Counted from the stretch's first letter, positions 49,339-58,612 are shown. The stretch is 64,000 nt of DNA from Vreelandella zhanjiangensis DSM 21076 (GCF_000377665.1 NZ_KB898652.1:124001-188000), one strand, 5' to 3'. Notes: a model not told the origin generated them from the sequence alone. Numbers and translations are program-made.

Positions 49339-49356
49339 AGGGGGCATAGGCCCCCT
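49339..49356 (-). terminator. Intrinsic terminator between rpsB and tsf
   Basis: On the minus strand AGGGGGC, loop CTAT, GCCCCCT, then TTTTT. It lies about 45 bases after the rpsB stop. A partial terminator at this place is known in E. coli and lowers tsf transcription relative to rpsB; the same is inferred here. Confidence 0.8.
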
Positions 49357-49401
49357 CTTCAACACGATGCGGCTCAATTGCCCGCCGCATCTACTGCCAC
49401 C

Positions 49402-50151
49402 TTACTCGGCAGCAGCGTCGGTGTCGGCAGAAGCAGCCTCTTCGGTCACTTCAACGAACTCATCCGGACGACCCTCTTTCGCACGACCACACGCGTCAGC
49501 AATGGCTTTCACGTAGATCTGAATAGCGCGGATGGAGTCATCGTTACCCGGGATAACGTAATCAACGCCATCAGGGTTAGAGTTGGTATCAACCACGCCA
49601 ATAACCGGGATACCCAGCTTGTTGGCTTCGTTGATCGCGATGCGCTCGTGGTCAACGTCGATGACGAACAGTGCGTCCGGCAGGCCGCCCATGTTCTTGA
49701 TACCACCGATAGAACGCTCGAGCTTCTCTTGCTCGCGAGTTGCCATCAGGACTTCTTTCTTGGTCAGCTTGTCGAACGTGCCGTCTTCGCGCATGGTTTC
49801 AAGTTCGCGCAGACGCTTGATGGACTGACGAATGGTCTTGAAGTTAGTCAGCATGCCGCCCAACCAGCGATGGTTGACGAACGGCTGATTAACGCGATTC
49901 GCTTCTTCTTTGATGATCTTGCTAGCGCTGCGCTTGGTGCCAACAAACAAAATTTTGTTGTTGGATGCCGACATCTTCTCGACCACATCAACGGCTTCGT
50001 TCAGTGCCGGCAGAGTGTGCTCAAGGTTGATGATGTGAATCTTGTTGCGCGCGCCGAAGATGAACTTGCCCATCTTCGGATTCCAGTATTTGGTCTGGTG
50101 ACCGAAGTGAGCACCTGCTTTCAGCAGGTCACGCATATTAACGTGAGACAT
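49402..50151 (-). CDS. rpsB: 30S ribosomal protein S2
   Basis: Small-subunit ribosomal protein, 249 residues. The conserved start [27 protein letters not shown] and the [16 protein letters not shown] segment are present; the C-terminal tail is acidic and alanine-rich. First gene of the rpsB-tsf-pyrH-frr group, and divergent from map as in E. coli. Confidence 0.98.
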   Translation of the reverse strand: MSHVNMRDLLKAGAHFGHQTKYWNPKMGKFIFGARNKIHIINLEHTLPALNEAVDVVEKMSASNNKILFVGTKRSASKIIKEEANRVNQPFVNHRWLGGMLTNFKTIRQSIKRLRELETMREDGTFDKLTKKEVLMATREQEKLERSIGGIKNMGGLPDALFVIDVDHERIAINEANKLGIPVIGVVDTNSNPDGVDYVIPGNDDSIRAIQIYVKAIADACGRAKEGRPDEFVEVTEEAASADTDAAAE

Positions 50152-50290
50152 GGTAAAACTCCTGAAACTCGGGTTAGGCCTCCACGCACCCCATGGATCC
50201 GACCATTGACCACGTTAAAACGTTGCCAGCGGCACCCGGGACCATGTGTCGGTGCATGTGTGTTTTCAAGGCTTGCTATATTAGCCGCAC
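50152..50290 (-). promoter_or_regulatory. 5' leader of rpsB, probable S2-autoregulated region
   Basis: The leader is about 130 bases long, counted from a TAATAT-like -10 element near 50277-50282 on the minus strand. It includes the purine-rich segment gtggaggcctaacccgag and a CAGGAG ribosome site. S2 represses its own leader in enterobacteria; the same is inferred here, but I cannot check the fold. Confidence 0.35.
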
Positions 50291-50440
50291 ATCCAAAATG
50301 AACGCGCAACGGGTCGTTCGACTGACCATGATCGCCTACTAGCGATAAAGAAGCTAGGAATGACGATTGCAGGAAAGCGCGCGGCTTTATACCATAGATC
50401 ATTGCCAAGATGAAGTCACAGCTCGTGTTACGATCTTTAT

Positions 50441-50555
50441 TTGTTACTTAAGACTGTTACTTAGTACGCTTACTTAATATTGTCGCTTAACGCTGTTTCC
50501 TGGCTACTTTTCTTAATCCCGTTGTTTCTTAATACTGTATTCTTAACTACCGCCT
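50441..50555. repeat. Degenerate 13-15 base tandem array upstream of map
   Basis: About eight units around the pattern tgttacttaatac: tttgttacttaagac, tgttacttagtac, gcttacttaatat, tgtcgcttaacgc, tgtttcctggctac, ttttcttaatccc, gttgtttcttaatac, tgtattcttaactac. It fills the space between the rpsB promoter and the map start codon. Role unknown. Confidence 0.6.
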
Positions 50556-50574
50556 GAACCCATATCGAGAATTC

Positions 50575-51366
50575 ATGAACGTTCCCATCAAGACACCTTC
50601 AGAAATCGAGAAAATGCGCGAAGCCGGGCGCCAAGCCGTCAGCGTGTTTGAAATGATCACGCCTCACATACAGGCGGGCGTCAGCACCGGCGAGATCGAC
50701 CGACTGTGTCATGAATATATTGTCAATGAACTGGGCTCCACGCCTGCCCCGCTCAACTATCACGGTTATACCCACGCCACCTGTATTTCCTTGAATCACG
50801 TGGTTTGCCACGGCTTCCCAGATTTCAATAAAAAGCTCAAGAATGGCGACATCATGAATCTGGATGTCACGGTCAAGACGCCGGATGGTTATCACGGCGA
50901 CTCCAGCATGATGTTTATCATCGGCGAAACCATTCAGGGCGAGCGCCTGTGCCGGATCACCCAGGAGTGCCTGTATAAAAGCATTGCCCTGGTAAAACCC
51001 GGCGTGCGCCTTTCAGAGCTTGCCCAAGCGATTCAAAAGCACGCCGAAGGGCACGGCTACTCTGTGGTTCGCGACTTCTGTGGTCACGGTATTGGCGCGG
51101 GTTTCCATGAAGAGCCTCAGGTGCTGCACTACGATGGCTACGCGCCTGAAGCTGACATCACTCTGGAAGCTGGCATGTGCTTTACCATCGAACCCATGAT
51201 TAACGTTGGCGGCTACAAAACCAAAGTGCTGCGCGATGGTTGGACAGCCGTCACTAAAGACAAGAGCCTGTCGGCTCAATGGGAACACACTTTGCTGGTT
51301 ACCGAGACAGGGGTTGAAGTTCTGACCGCGCGTAGCGATGAAGACTTTAGCTTTTTAGATCGCTAA
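50575..51366 (+). CDS. map: Methionine aminopeptidase type I
   Basis: Removes the initiator methionine from nascent proteins. It has 263 residues. The metal ligands are seen as Asp97 and Asp109 (LDVTVKTPDGYHGD), His171 (CGHGIG), Glu206 (FTIEPMI) and Glu237 (QWEHTLL). Its stop overlaps the glnD start by one base (TAATG). The ribosome site is weak; the upstream 110 bases are a repeat array. The map-glnD pair is conserved among gammaproteobacteria. Confidence 0.96.
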   Translation: MNVPIKTPSEIEKMREAGRQAVSVFEMITPHIQAGVSTGEIDRLCHEYIVNELGSTPAPLNYHGYTHATCISLNHVVCHGFPDFNKKLKNGDIMNLDVTVKTPDGYHGDSSMMFIIGETIQGERLCRITQECLYKSIALVKPGVRLSELAQAIQKHAEGHGYSVVRDFCGHGIGAGFHEEPQVLHYDGYAPEADITLEAGMCFTIEPMINVGGYKTKVLRDGWTAVTKDKSLSAQWEHTLLVTETGVEVLTARSDEDFSFLDR

Positions 51367-54041
51367 TGCTCCTTCACCACTACCGGTTCGAACCGGACAC
51401 GTCGCTGTATGACCTTGAGGCTTTTCGCACGGAGCTTTCCGGCTCACGCTCGCCTATTGCGCCGTTTAAAACGGCGCTCCGCGAACTGCAGGCCCGGCTG
51501 GACGACCGGTTTCGTTCAGGGGCTGATATACGCGATCTGGTGCGCGGACGAGCCTGGTACCTGGACCAACTGCTGGCCATCGCCTGGGGCTTGCACGCCT
51601 GGCCAGATGACGGCGTAGCGCTGGTCGCCGTAGGGGGTTACGGCCGAGGCGAGCTTCACCCTCACTCGGATATCGACCTGCTCCTGCTGCTTGAGCAGGA
51701 TGACGATAGCCCCTACCGCGAACCCCTAAGCGCTTTTATCACCTTTTTATGGGATATCGGCTTGGAGATTGGCCACAGCGTACGCTCGTTAAATGACTGC
51801 GAACGTGAAGCCAAGGCGGATGTCACCGTCATTACCAACCTGCTCGAATCACGTCTGATCGCCGGGCCTGAGTCGTTGCGGGCAGCAATGCACGAGCGCT
51901 TAAGCACCGAGCAACTCTGGCCTGCCGATCGTTTCTTTGAAGCTAAGTGGCAAGAGCAGATTACCCGCCACTACCGCTATAACAACTCGGAGTACCATCT
52001 TGAGCCGAACCTGAAAAGCTCGCCCGGCGGGCTGCGTGATATTCAGATGATCGGCTGGATTGCCAAGCGCCACTTCGGCACAGAACAGTACGCCGATATT
52101 GTCGCTAACGGCTTCATGAACGATGCCGAGCTGCGTATTTTAAGCCAGGGCCAGGCGTTCTTATGGCAGGTACGCTATGCCCTGCATATGCTGACCGACC
52201 GCGCGGAAGATCGGCTGCTGTTTGACCATCAGCGCACGATTGCCGAGCTGTTTGGCTTTAAAGACACGCCCGAGCGTTTAGCCGTCGAGCAGTTCATGAA
52301 GCGCTATTATCGTCACGTGACAGCGCTTGCCGGTTTGAACGATATGCTGCTTCAGCATTTCGACGAAGTGATCTTGCGCGGCAAAGAGGCGCTGGAAACC
52401 ATTCAGCTCAATGAGCGCTTTGAAACCAAGGGCGGCTATATTCAAGCACGCTCGCGCAGCCTGTTTCGCGAGCAGCCGGAGGCCATGCTGGAGCTGTTCC
52501 TGCTCATGGCTAGACACCCTGAAATTGAAGGCGTGCGCGCGGACACCATCCGCCTTATCCGCGACCACCGCCATCAGATTGATGACCACTACCGCGATGA
52601 CCCGCTTCATCAGCGGCTGTTTATGGAAATCCTGCGCGCCCCTGGTAACGTGCCGCGCCAACTGCGACGCATGAACCGCTACGGCATCCTGGGTAAGTAC
52701 CTGCCTGAATTCGGACGCGCGGTAGGTCTGATGCAGCACGACCTGTTTCATATCTACACGGTGGATGCCCATACCCTACGTCTACTGAAATTCCTGCACG
52801 GGTTTCGTAAACCCAGCGCCAAGGATGAGTTCCCCGTGGCCGCGGTCCTTATTAACCAGTTGCCCAGACTGGATATCTTATGGATAGCGGGTCTGTTTCA
52901 CGATATCGGCAAGGGCCGGGGGGGCGATCATTCAGAGATTGGCGCCCGGGATGTTGAACACTTCTGCCAGCACCATCACCTTTCGGCACACGATACAAAG
53001 CTTGCCAGTTGGCTGGTCGAGCATCATTTGCTCATGTCGATGACCGCCCAGAAACGCGATATCAGCGACCCTGACGTTATTCGCGATTTTGCCCTGGTTG
53101 TCCGTAATGAAGCGCGTCTGGAGTACCTTTACGTACTGACGGTTGCCGATATTAACGCCACCAACCCGACGCTGTGGAACGGCTGGCGGGCATCACTTCT
53201 GCGCCAGCTTTATGCTGAAACCAAACGCGCCCTGCGGCGTGGGCTTAAAAATCCGCCGGATCGTGATGACTGGGTGCGGGAAACGCGCTCCGAAGCCCGC
53301 TCATTGCTCAAAACCATCGGAATTGGACGCGCGCAAATTGATACGCTTTGGGAATCACTGGGCGAGGATTATTTCTTGCAGTACGCCCCCAGCGAAATCG
53401 TCTGGCAGACCCAGGGGATTTTGGCTCACAACGCCTCCCCCTTACCGCTGGTATTAATCAGCGCGCCGACGATCGATATGGCGGAAGGTGGAACCAAAGT
53501 ATTTATCCATACCCGCTCGGTCGACGACCTGTTTGCCGCCACCGCCGCTGCGATGGAGCAGTTGGGGCTTTCTATTCATGATGCGCGTATCGTCACCTCG
53601 CATAACAACTGGACGCTGAATACGTTTATTGTGCTGGATAGCCACGGCCAACCCATCCGCGACCCAGACAGCATTGAAGAAATGCGCCAGCATCTGGTCG
53701 AAGAGCTGGATGACCCGGACGACTATCCAGAGATCGTCACCCGCCATACGCCGCGCCAGCTAAAGCATTTTAAAGTGCCCACCGAAGTGTTGATCGAGCA
53801 GGACCCGGCCAATGAGCGCACGCTACTGGAACTCACGGCCCCTGACCGGCCGGGATTATTGGCCCGGGTTGGGCGTATTTTCATGGAGCAGGACATCGCG
53901 CTATCGACGGCTAAAATTGCCACCTTGGGCGAGCGCGTCGAGGACGTCTTCTTTATCACCACCAAATCGGGCGAGCCGCTAACCGACCCCTTGCGTCAGC
54001 AGCAGCTGCGCGAGCGGTTGATTGAGGTCTTGGGAGTTTGA
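51366..54041 (+). CDS. glnD: Bifunctional uridylyltransferase/uridylyl-removing enzyme
   Basis: Glutamine sensor that uridylylates and de-uridylylates PII to set nitrogen metabolism. It has 891 residues (E. coli: 890). The nucleotidyltransferase motif GGYGRGELHPHSDID is at residues 90-104, the HD domain LFHDIGKGRGGDHSE near residue 512, and two ACT domains lie in the last 190 residues (LELTAPDRPGLLARV is in the second). dapD, which follows in E. coli, is replaced here by the Tad prepilin peptidase gene. Confidence 0.97.
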   Translation: MLLHHYRFEPDTSLYDLEAFRTELSGSRSPIAPFKTALRELQARLDDRFRSGADIRDLVRGRAWYLDQLLAIAWGLHAWPDDGVALVAVGGYGRGELHPHSDIDLLLLLEQDDDSPYREPLSAFITFLWDIGLEIGHSVRSLNDCEREAKADVTVITNLLESRLIAGPESLRAAMHERLSTEQLWPADRFFEAKWQEQITRHYRYNNSEYHLEPNLKSSPGGLRDIQMIGWIAKRHFGTEQYADIVANGFMNDAELRILSQGQAFLWQVRYALHMLTDRAEDRLLFDHQRTIAELFGFKDTPERLAVEQFMKRYYRHVTALAGLNDMLLQHFDEVILRGKEALETIQLNERFETKGGYIQARSRSLFREQPEAMLELFLLMARHPEIEGVRADTIRLIRDHRHQIDDHYRDDPLHQRLFMEILRAPGNVPRQLRRMNRYGILGKYLPEFGRAVGLMQHDLFHIYTVDAHTLRLLKFLHGFRKPSAKDEFPVAAVLINQLPRLDILWIAGLFHDIGKGRGGDHSEIGARDVEHFCQHHHLSAHDTKLASWLVEHHLLMSMTAQKRDISDPDVIRDFALVVRNEARLEYLYVLTVADINATNPTLWNGWRASLLRQLYAETKRALRRGLKNPPDRDDWVRETRSEARSLLKTIGIGRAQIDTLWESLGEDYFLQYAPSEIVWQTQGILAHNASPLPLVLISAPTIDMAEGGTKVFIHTRSVDDLFAATAAAMEQLGLSIHDARIVTSHNNWTLNTFIVLDSHGQPIRDPDSIEEMRQHLVEELDDPDDYPEIVTRHTPRQLKHFKVPTEVLIEQDPANERTLLELTAPDRPGLLARVGRIFMEQDIALSTAKIATLGERVEDVFFITTKSGEPLTDPLRQQQLRERLIEVLGV

Positions 54042-54043
54042 TC

Positions 54044-54064
54044 ATGGCGCCCCCCCGCGCGTGA
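54044..54064 (+). CDS. Six-codon upstream frame with strong ribosome site, ending at the cpaA start
   Basis: GGGAG followed seven bases later by ATG opens a frame of only six residues (MAPPRA) that crosses a run of seven C and stops at TGA 54062-54064. That stop overlaps the ATG at 54064 of the prepilin peptidase. An eighth C would join the frame to the peptidase. Either a coupling mini-frame or a switchable start; see findings. Confidence 0.5.
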   Translation: MAPPRA

Positions 54065-54537
54065 TGTGGCTACTGCTGCTCTGGGCGCTGGCATGCGCCT
54101 ACCAGGACCTACGCCAACGACATATTGATAACCGCCTGCTTTATCCCTTTTTGCTATTAGCGGTTATCTGGCTGCTGGTGACATCCCAAAGCTTGGTAGG
54201 CGCCTCCCTTGCCAGCGCTCTGGCGGGCGCCGGTATAGCGATAGCCCTAACGATACCGGGGCATATCAAGGGCATTCTCGGCGGGGGGGATGTCAAACTG
54301 ATGGTCGCTATTGGTCTCAGTACAGGCGGCATGATCACCCTAATAGTGATTGCGATTGCTGCGCTACTGCTGGTGCTCTGGACGATTACCGTGGCGCTTC
54401 TTCCTAGCAGAGGCGTAGCCATGGTTCAGCGCTACGCCCCAGGGTTAGGCAATCAAAAGGGACATTTTGCCTACGCGCCGTTTATCTTTTTGGCGCTTGG
54501 CACGCTTTACTTGCTAGCGCTGCTGCTGAACAGGTAA
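54064..54537 (+). CDS. cpaA: Prepilin peptidase, A24 family (TadV/CpaA)
   Basis: Inner membrane aspartate protease that cleaves the leader of Flp-type prepilins and TadE/F pseudopilins. It has 157 residues from the ATG at 54064. Catalytic aspartates are expected in AYQDLRQRHIDN (near residue 14) and GGGDVKLMVAIG (near residue 80). Four to six hydrophobic segments are visible. It follows glnD by 22 bases and is separated from the rest of the Tad locus, which starts at 54567 on the other strand. The start is uncertain: the good ribosome site serves an ATG that is one base out of frame. Confidence 0.88.
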   Translation: MWLLLLWALACAYQDLRQRHIDNRLLYPFLLLAVIWLLVTSQSLVGASLASALAGAGIAIALTIPGHIKGILGGGDVKLMVAIGLSTGGMITLIVIAIAALLLVLWTITVALLPSRGVAMVQRYAPGLGNQKGHFAYAPFIFLALGTLYLLALLLNR

Positions 54538-54566
54538 AGACCCGCCTAAAGCGTTACATAGCACTC

Positions 54567-54881
54567 TTACTCTTCGCCAAACCCACCGGCCTCATCGCGC
54601 TCAAAGAAATCGGGAATGGGGTGAGTAAAGCTATCCAGCCACCGCTGGCTGGCCAACTCCTGCTCTTGTGCCGAGAGCCGTTGAGGATTTGTGGATGCCT
54701 GGCTGCCTTCTCGCTGGATCTGCAGCCATGAATCCGCCACGGTGTCACCTTTTGCCAGCATACGCGGCTGCGCTGCCGCACTGTTCACGCTATCCCGTTC
54801 ACTGTGCTGTGCGCACCCAGCCAAAGCGCCCGTCATTAAAGCGCCTAGCGCTATCTGGCAAATCCAGCGATATCCAGCCAT
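54567..54881 (-). CDS. DUF3613-like lipoprotein of the Tad locus
   Basis: 104 residues. The signal ends in a lipobox (LAGC near residue 22). The pattern DSWLQIQREG, then QELASQRWLDSFTHPIPDFFERDEAGGF matches small DUF3613 proteins found at the end of Tad loci in beta- and gammaproteobacteria. Function unknown; a small accessory part of the pilus machine is likely. Last gene of the minus-strand Tad run, about 40 bases after tadD. Confidence 0.65.
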   Translation of the reverse strand: MAGYRWICQIALGALMTGALAGCAQHSERDSVNSAAAQPRMLAKGDTVADSWLQIQREGSQASTNPQRLSAQEQELASQRWLDSFTHPIPDFFERDEAGGFGEE

Positions 54882-54920
54882 CGGGTTACTCCCTTTCAGT
54901 TATCGCCTATAAACGGCTTG

Positions 54921-55586
54921 TTATAAGCCTTGGCCATCTTCCAACTGCAGCTGGCGAGCACGCGCTTCCGCCCGCTGATACTGCTGAGAAGTCGCCCGAC
55001 CTTCACGCAGCAATGCGCTGGATTCCTGCCACTTGCCTTGATACATCAGCAGGGTTAACAGATTTTCCAGGGGCAGCGCATTATCTTGGCTTAATTCAAG
55101 CGCGGTCATAAATTCAAACTGCGCCTTATCAAGCTCTCTACGCTGAAGATAAACAAACCCCAGGTCGTTACGAATGGTAAAGCTTGAAGGATAAAGATTG
55201 GCCGCTGTCTGCATCTGGGTCAGCGCCTGTGCATAATCGCCTTTAATCGCAGCAATTTGGCCAAGCCCATGATACGCCTCTGCCGATACGCAGCTATTAA
55301 GCAGTGACTCATAAAGCGGTGTGGCCTGCGGATCGTTCAGTTTGCGCAAGATCATCGCTTTGCGTAAGCGCACTTCGGGAAGCGTTTCCGGCAATTGCTC
55401 CAGGTGGGCCAATGCGGCATGTAAACGCCCTTGGTCGGCCATATCGCTGGCTAGCTGAATCGCTAACTGCTGCTCTTGCTCGAGAGGGCCACACTGATTG
55501 GCTTGGCGAGAAGCGTTATTCCCTGTGGACGCGCACCCGGCTAGCACAAGGCTTGCGCCTAACAACATAATTTTGGCGTACTTCAT
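54921..55586 (-). CDS. tadD: TadD, TPR lipoprotein
   Basis: 221 residues. The lipobox is VLAGC near residue 18, so it is an envelope lipoprotein. Several tetratricopeptide-like helical pairs follow (AYHGLGQIAAIKGDYAQALTQMQTAANLYP, then DLGFVYLQRRELDKAQFEF). TadD proteins are thought to act as pilotins or assembly factors for the Tad secretin. Its ATG overlaps the tadC stop by one base. Confidence 0.88.
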   Translation of the reverse strand: MKYAKIMLLGASLVLAGCASTGNNASRQANQCGPLEQEQQLAIQLASDMADQGRLHAALAHLEQLPETLPEVRLRKAMILRKLNDPQATPLYESLLNSCVSAEAYHGLGQIAAIKGDYAQALTQMQTAANLYPSSFTIRNDLGFVYLQRRELDKAQFEFMTALELSQDNALPLENLLTLLMYQGKWQESSALLREGRATSQQYQRAEARARQLQLEDGQGL

Positions 55587-56473
55587 TATTGGTTCATTCC
55601 TGACAATGCACCGAAAATGGCAATAAAACCTGGCCCCGCCAAAATAATCAGCAGCGCAGGAAACAGAAAGGCTACCATGGCCCCCGACATTTTGGCTGAC
55701 AGTTTGGAGACTTTTTCCTGCAGGTTGGTCGTTCGTCGATCATCGAAAAGTTCTTTCAGCGAGATGAGCGATGCTACTGCTCCGCCCCCTTGGCGAATCA
55801 GCTGCTCAAGAATTACCACGCAGTCGGTCACCTGATCAATCTCCAAGCGCTCGGCCATGTTGGTCAGCTCACTGGCAAGATCCAACCCCACATCCACACG
55901 TGTCAGCACACGCTTAAACTCAATCGAAAGCTCCGGCAGAATATGCTGGCCTTCCTGAGTGAGTGCACGCAGCGACTGCTCGACCGACATGCCGACTTCG
56001 AACAACATGCGCAGCAGGGGCAGCATCGTGGAGACTTCGTCGGCTATTTTTGCGCGCCGCTTGGCCACCGCACGTCGTAGCCAGCGCTTGGGCAATAAAA
56101 ATCCTACGCCCAAGAATACCAGGGCGGTTAGATAGGATGGCCCGCCATCTCGTAGAAGAGAACTTCCCACCAGAGCGACGACCGCAGCCGCCAAGGGAAC
56201 GCAAATTTGTATGGCGTAATAGCGCGCGCGCTGCTCGATAGTGCGCCAACCCAGCTGCTCTAAAAGCTTGGGAAGCTCTGCGTCTATTTTGCCGTCTAGC
56301 TGTTCAAATCCCTCAAGCAGAGAGCGGCGGTTACTGGCCGCCAGCCCAACACCACCCAGAGACGCAATACGCTGAGTTACGATTGCGGCATTACGCTGGC
56401 GGTTCAAAAGTATCCAGACAATAAGGACAGCAGCGGCCAGAAGCAGTACGGCGCTTAAGATCAATAGCCACAT
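55586..56473 (-). CDS. tadC: TadC, inner membrane platform protein
   Basis: 295 residues, type II secretion F-domain family, with membrane segments at the N terminus, around residues 95-130 and at the C terminus. The conserved cytoplasmic region MLPLLRMLFEVGMSVEQSLRAL (about residues 150-171) and the RRTTNLQEKVSKLSAKMSGAMVAFLFPAL end are typical. It works with TadB under the ATPase TadA. One base separates it from tadB. Confidence 0.92.
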   Translation of the reverse strand: MWLLILSAVLLLAAAVLIVWILLNRQRNAAIVTQRIASLGGVGLAASNRRSLLEGFEQLDGKIDAELPKLLEQLGWRTIEQRARYYAIQICVPLAAAVVALVGSSLLRDGGPSYLTALVFLGVGFLLPKRWLRRAVAKRRAKIADEVSTMLPLLRMLFEVGMSVEQSLRALTQEGQHILPELSIEFKRVLTRVDVGLDLASELTNMAERLEIDQVTDCVVILEQLIRQGGGAVASLISLKELFDDRRTTNLQEKVSKLSAKMSGAMVAFLFPALLIILAGPGFIAIFGALSGMNQ

Positions 56474-56474
56474 A

Positions 56475-57359
56475 TCAAATACTCTTCAGCATGCGCCACA
56501 GGACAAAGCATCCCGTAAACTGCAGCGCTAACGATAAGAGCAGCATGATTTTTCCTGCCGATGACTCCCACATGTTGAGTAAAAAATCGGGGTTACTGAT
56601 AAGAATATAAGCCCCTAACCCTAGCGGCAGCCCCGCCAGTACAAACGCACTGATACGGGTTTCACCGGTCATCGCGCTTAGCTGTCGGCTGGCGCGCTCG
56701 CGGTCACGAATCATCAGCATCAGGTTTTTCAGCATATCCGCTGAGTTACCGCCATAGCGCTGATTGATTCGCACCCCGAGGGCCAGAATATGAAACTCCT
56801 CGCGCTTATAGAGCATAGCGAATTCATTGATCGCCTCAGCCATGGGCACGCCCAGCTCGACATCGCGACGCACCGGCGTCATGGCCAAGTGCAAGGGATC
56901 GGCACTGCGTTTCATCGCCAGCAGCATGGCATCGCCCATCGTACGGCCCGATTTAATACTGCGAACCATATGATCAAGAAAGCCGGGCATCTGCTCAATC
57001 ATCCGATCCAGACGCTTTTGGGCACGCCATTGCCCCACCAGATAAACCAGCAATGCAATACCGCCTAATGCCACTAACGGCATAAACCAGCTTATTTGCA
57101 ACAGCATTAACGACAAGAGTAAAGCCAACCCGGTTAATAGCACCGTCAGCCATGTGGGCAGTTGGATGCCCGCCTGCATCAGCCATAGCGACAAGCCACT
57201 TTTCTTTCGCTGCCGCGGATTGATCAGTACGCTGTCCTGATTAAGCTTTTCATTAATGCGCTCATCAACCGCGCGTCGCTTGCTGGCCAACGCCATTAAC
57301 AACGCGGCCAACAGAAACGCAACGCTCATCCCTAGCAATATGTACGATATAACGCTCAT
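56475..57359 (-). CDS. tadB: TadB, inner membrane platform protein
   Basis: 294 residues, paralog of TadC with the same F-domain. The segment MPGFLDHMVRSIKSGRTMGDAMLLA and the GGNSADMLKNLMLMIRDRERASRQLSAMTGE motif (about residues 210-240) are typical of TadB. Hydrophobic helices lie at both ends. It overlaps tadA by four bases. Confidence 0.93.
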   Translation of the reverse strand: MSVISYILLGMSVAFLLAALLMALASKRRAVDERINEKLNQDSVLINPRQRKKSGLSLWLMQAGIQLPTWLTVLLTGLALLLSLMLLQISWFMPLVALGGIALLVYLVGQWRAQKRLDRMIEQMPGFLDHMVRSIKSGRTMGDAMLLAMKRSADPLHLAMTPVRRDVELGVPMAEAINEFAMLYKREEFHILALGVRINQRYGGNSADMLKNLMLMIRDRERASRQLSAMTGETRISAFVLAGLPLGLGAYILISNPDFLLNMWESSAGKIMLLLSLALQFTGCFVLWRMLKSI

Positions 57360-58603
57360 GGGGGAGCTTCCTGAGCTGTCTCCAGCGCTCCCACTAGCTT
57401 TTCATTGAGCACCTGATGGCTTTCCTGGATAAACGTTTTATGCAGGCGATCATAGCGAAACAGTACGTTGGTCGTGTATTCACCCTGGCTCATTTCACCT
57501 ATTTCAATAATCTCGCTGATACAACGAAGCCCTGTGGGCAGACGCACCAGTTGAATGATTACTTCAAGCGCTGACGAGATTGACTGACGCATGGTTTTCT
57601 CAGGTACCGGAACGCCCGATAACCCCACCAGGGTTTCCATCCTCAGCAGCGAGTCTGCTGCGCTATTGGCGTGAATAGACGTCATGGATCCTTCATGCCC
57701 TGTATTCATGGCAGAAAGCACATCCAGCACCTCAACGCCGCGGGTTTCACCCAAAATAATGCGGTCGGGGCGCATCCTCAGCGCGTTACGCACCAGGCTT
57801 CTTGCGGCCACTTCACCATGCCCATCGGCATTCGGGGGGCGGGTTTCCAAGCGCACCACATGGCCGTGCTTAAGCTGTAGCTCGGCAGTGTCCTCAATGG
57901 TGACCAGTCGCTCACGGTGGTCAATCATGCTGCTTAAAAGATTCAGCATGGTGGTTTTGCCGGTACCCGTACCACCACTAATAACAATATTGCAGCGCCG
58001 CTGTACCGCATGTTGCAGAAACGAAAGAATCGCCGCATCAAGCGAGCCGGAGGCGATAAGTTCCTGGCTTTGCAGCATATCCTTGCGAAATTTACGTACC
58101 GACAGGCAGGCGCCATCCAGGGCAATAGGCGGGATAACCGCGTTGATACGACTACCATCCGGCAGGCGGGCATCCACCATGGGCGAAGATTCATCCAGAC
58201 GCCGCCCTAACGGGGCAATAATGCGCTGGATAACGCGCTGTAAATGGTGGTCATCGATAAAGTGCAGATCGCTTAACGACAGCACGCCGCGCCGCTCAAT
58301 AAAAATTCGCGCACTGCCGTTGACCAATATTTCGGTAATGGTTGGGTCGCTTAACAGCACTTCCAGCGGCCCGAACCCAGTTAATTCATCGATCATTTCT
58401 TCGGTTAAACGATCTATCTCATAACCGGAAATCGCCAGCTGCTGCTGCCGGGTAAACGCTTGAATATGGGAAGCAATAAAGCGCTTAAGCTCAGGGCGAC
58501 TCCCCTCGATTAAATTCGAAGTTTCATCACCCAGCTGATCTATCAAGTAGCGGTGTAAACGCTCCTTGAGATGGCTGAGCTGCATTAGGCCACCACGCTC
58601 CAT
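57356..58603 (-). CDS. tadA: TadA/CpaF, pilus assembly ATPase
   Basis: 415-residue secretion ATPase that powers Flp pilus assembly. Walker A ISGGTGTGKTTMLNLL is near residue 205; the Asp and His boxes follow in RMRPDRIILGETRG and the histidine in GHEGSMTSIHAN. The N-terminal domain has GFGPLEVLLSDPTITEILVNG. The start at 58603 is preferred because AAGGGGG lies just upstream; an in-frame ATG at 58585 has no such site. Confidence 0.96.
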   Translation of the reverse strand: MERGGLMQLSHLKERLHRYLIDQLGDETSNLIEGSRPELKRFIASHIQAFTRQQQLAISGYEIDRLTEEMIDELTGFGPLEVLLSDPTITEILVNGSARIFIERRGVLSLSDLHFIDDHHLQRVIQRIIAPLGRRLDESSPMVDARLPDGSRINAVIPPIALDGACLSVRKFRKDMLQSQELIASGSLDAAILSFLQHAVQRRCNIVISGGTGTGKTTMLNLLSSMIDHRERLVTIEDTAELQLKHGHVVRLETRPPNADGHGEVAARSLVRNALRMRPDRIILGETRGVEVLDVLSAMNTGHEGSMTSIHANSAADSLLRMETLVGLSGVPVPEKTMRQSISSALEVIIQLVRLPTGLRCISEIIEIGEMSQGEYTTNVLFRYDRLHKTFIQESHQVLNEKLVGALETAQEAPP

Positions 58604-58612
58604 ACATCCCCC

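Noticed and set aside
54022..54063. TTG at 54022 as the cpaA start
   Set aside because: It lies inside glnD, has no suitable ribosome site and adds residues unlike the family; the ATG at 54064 gives the usual distance to the first catalytic motif.
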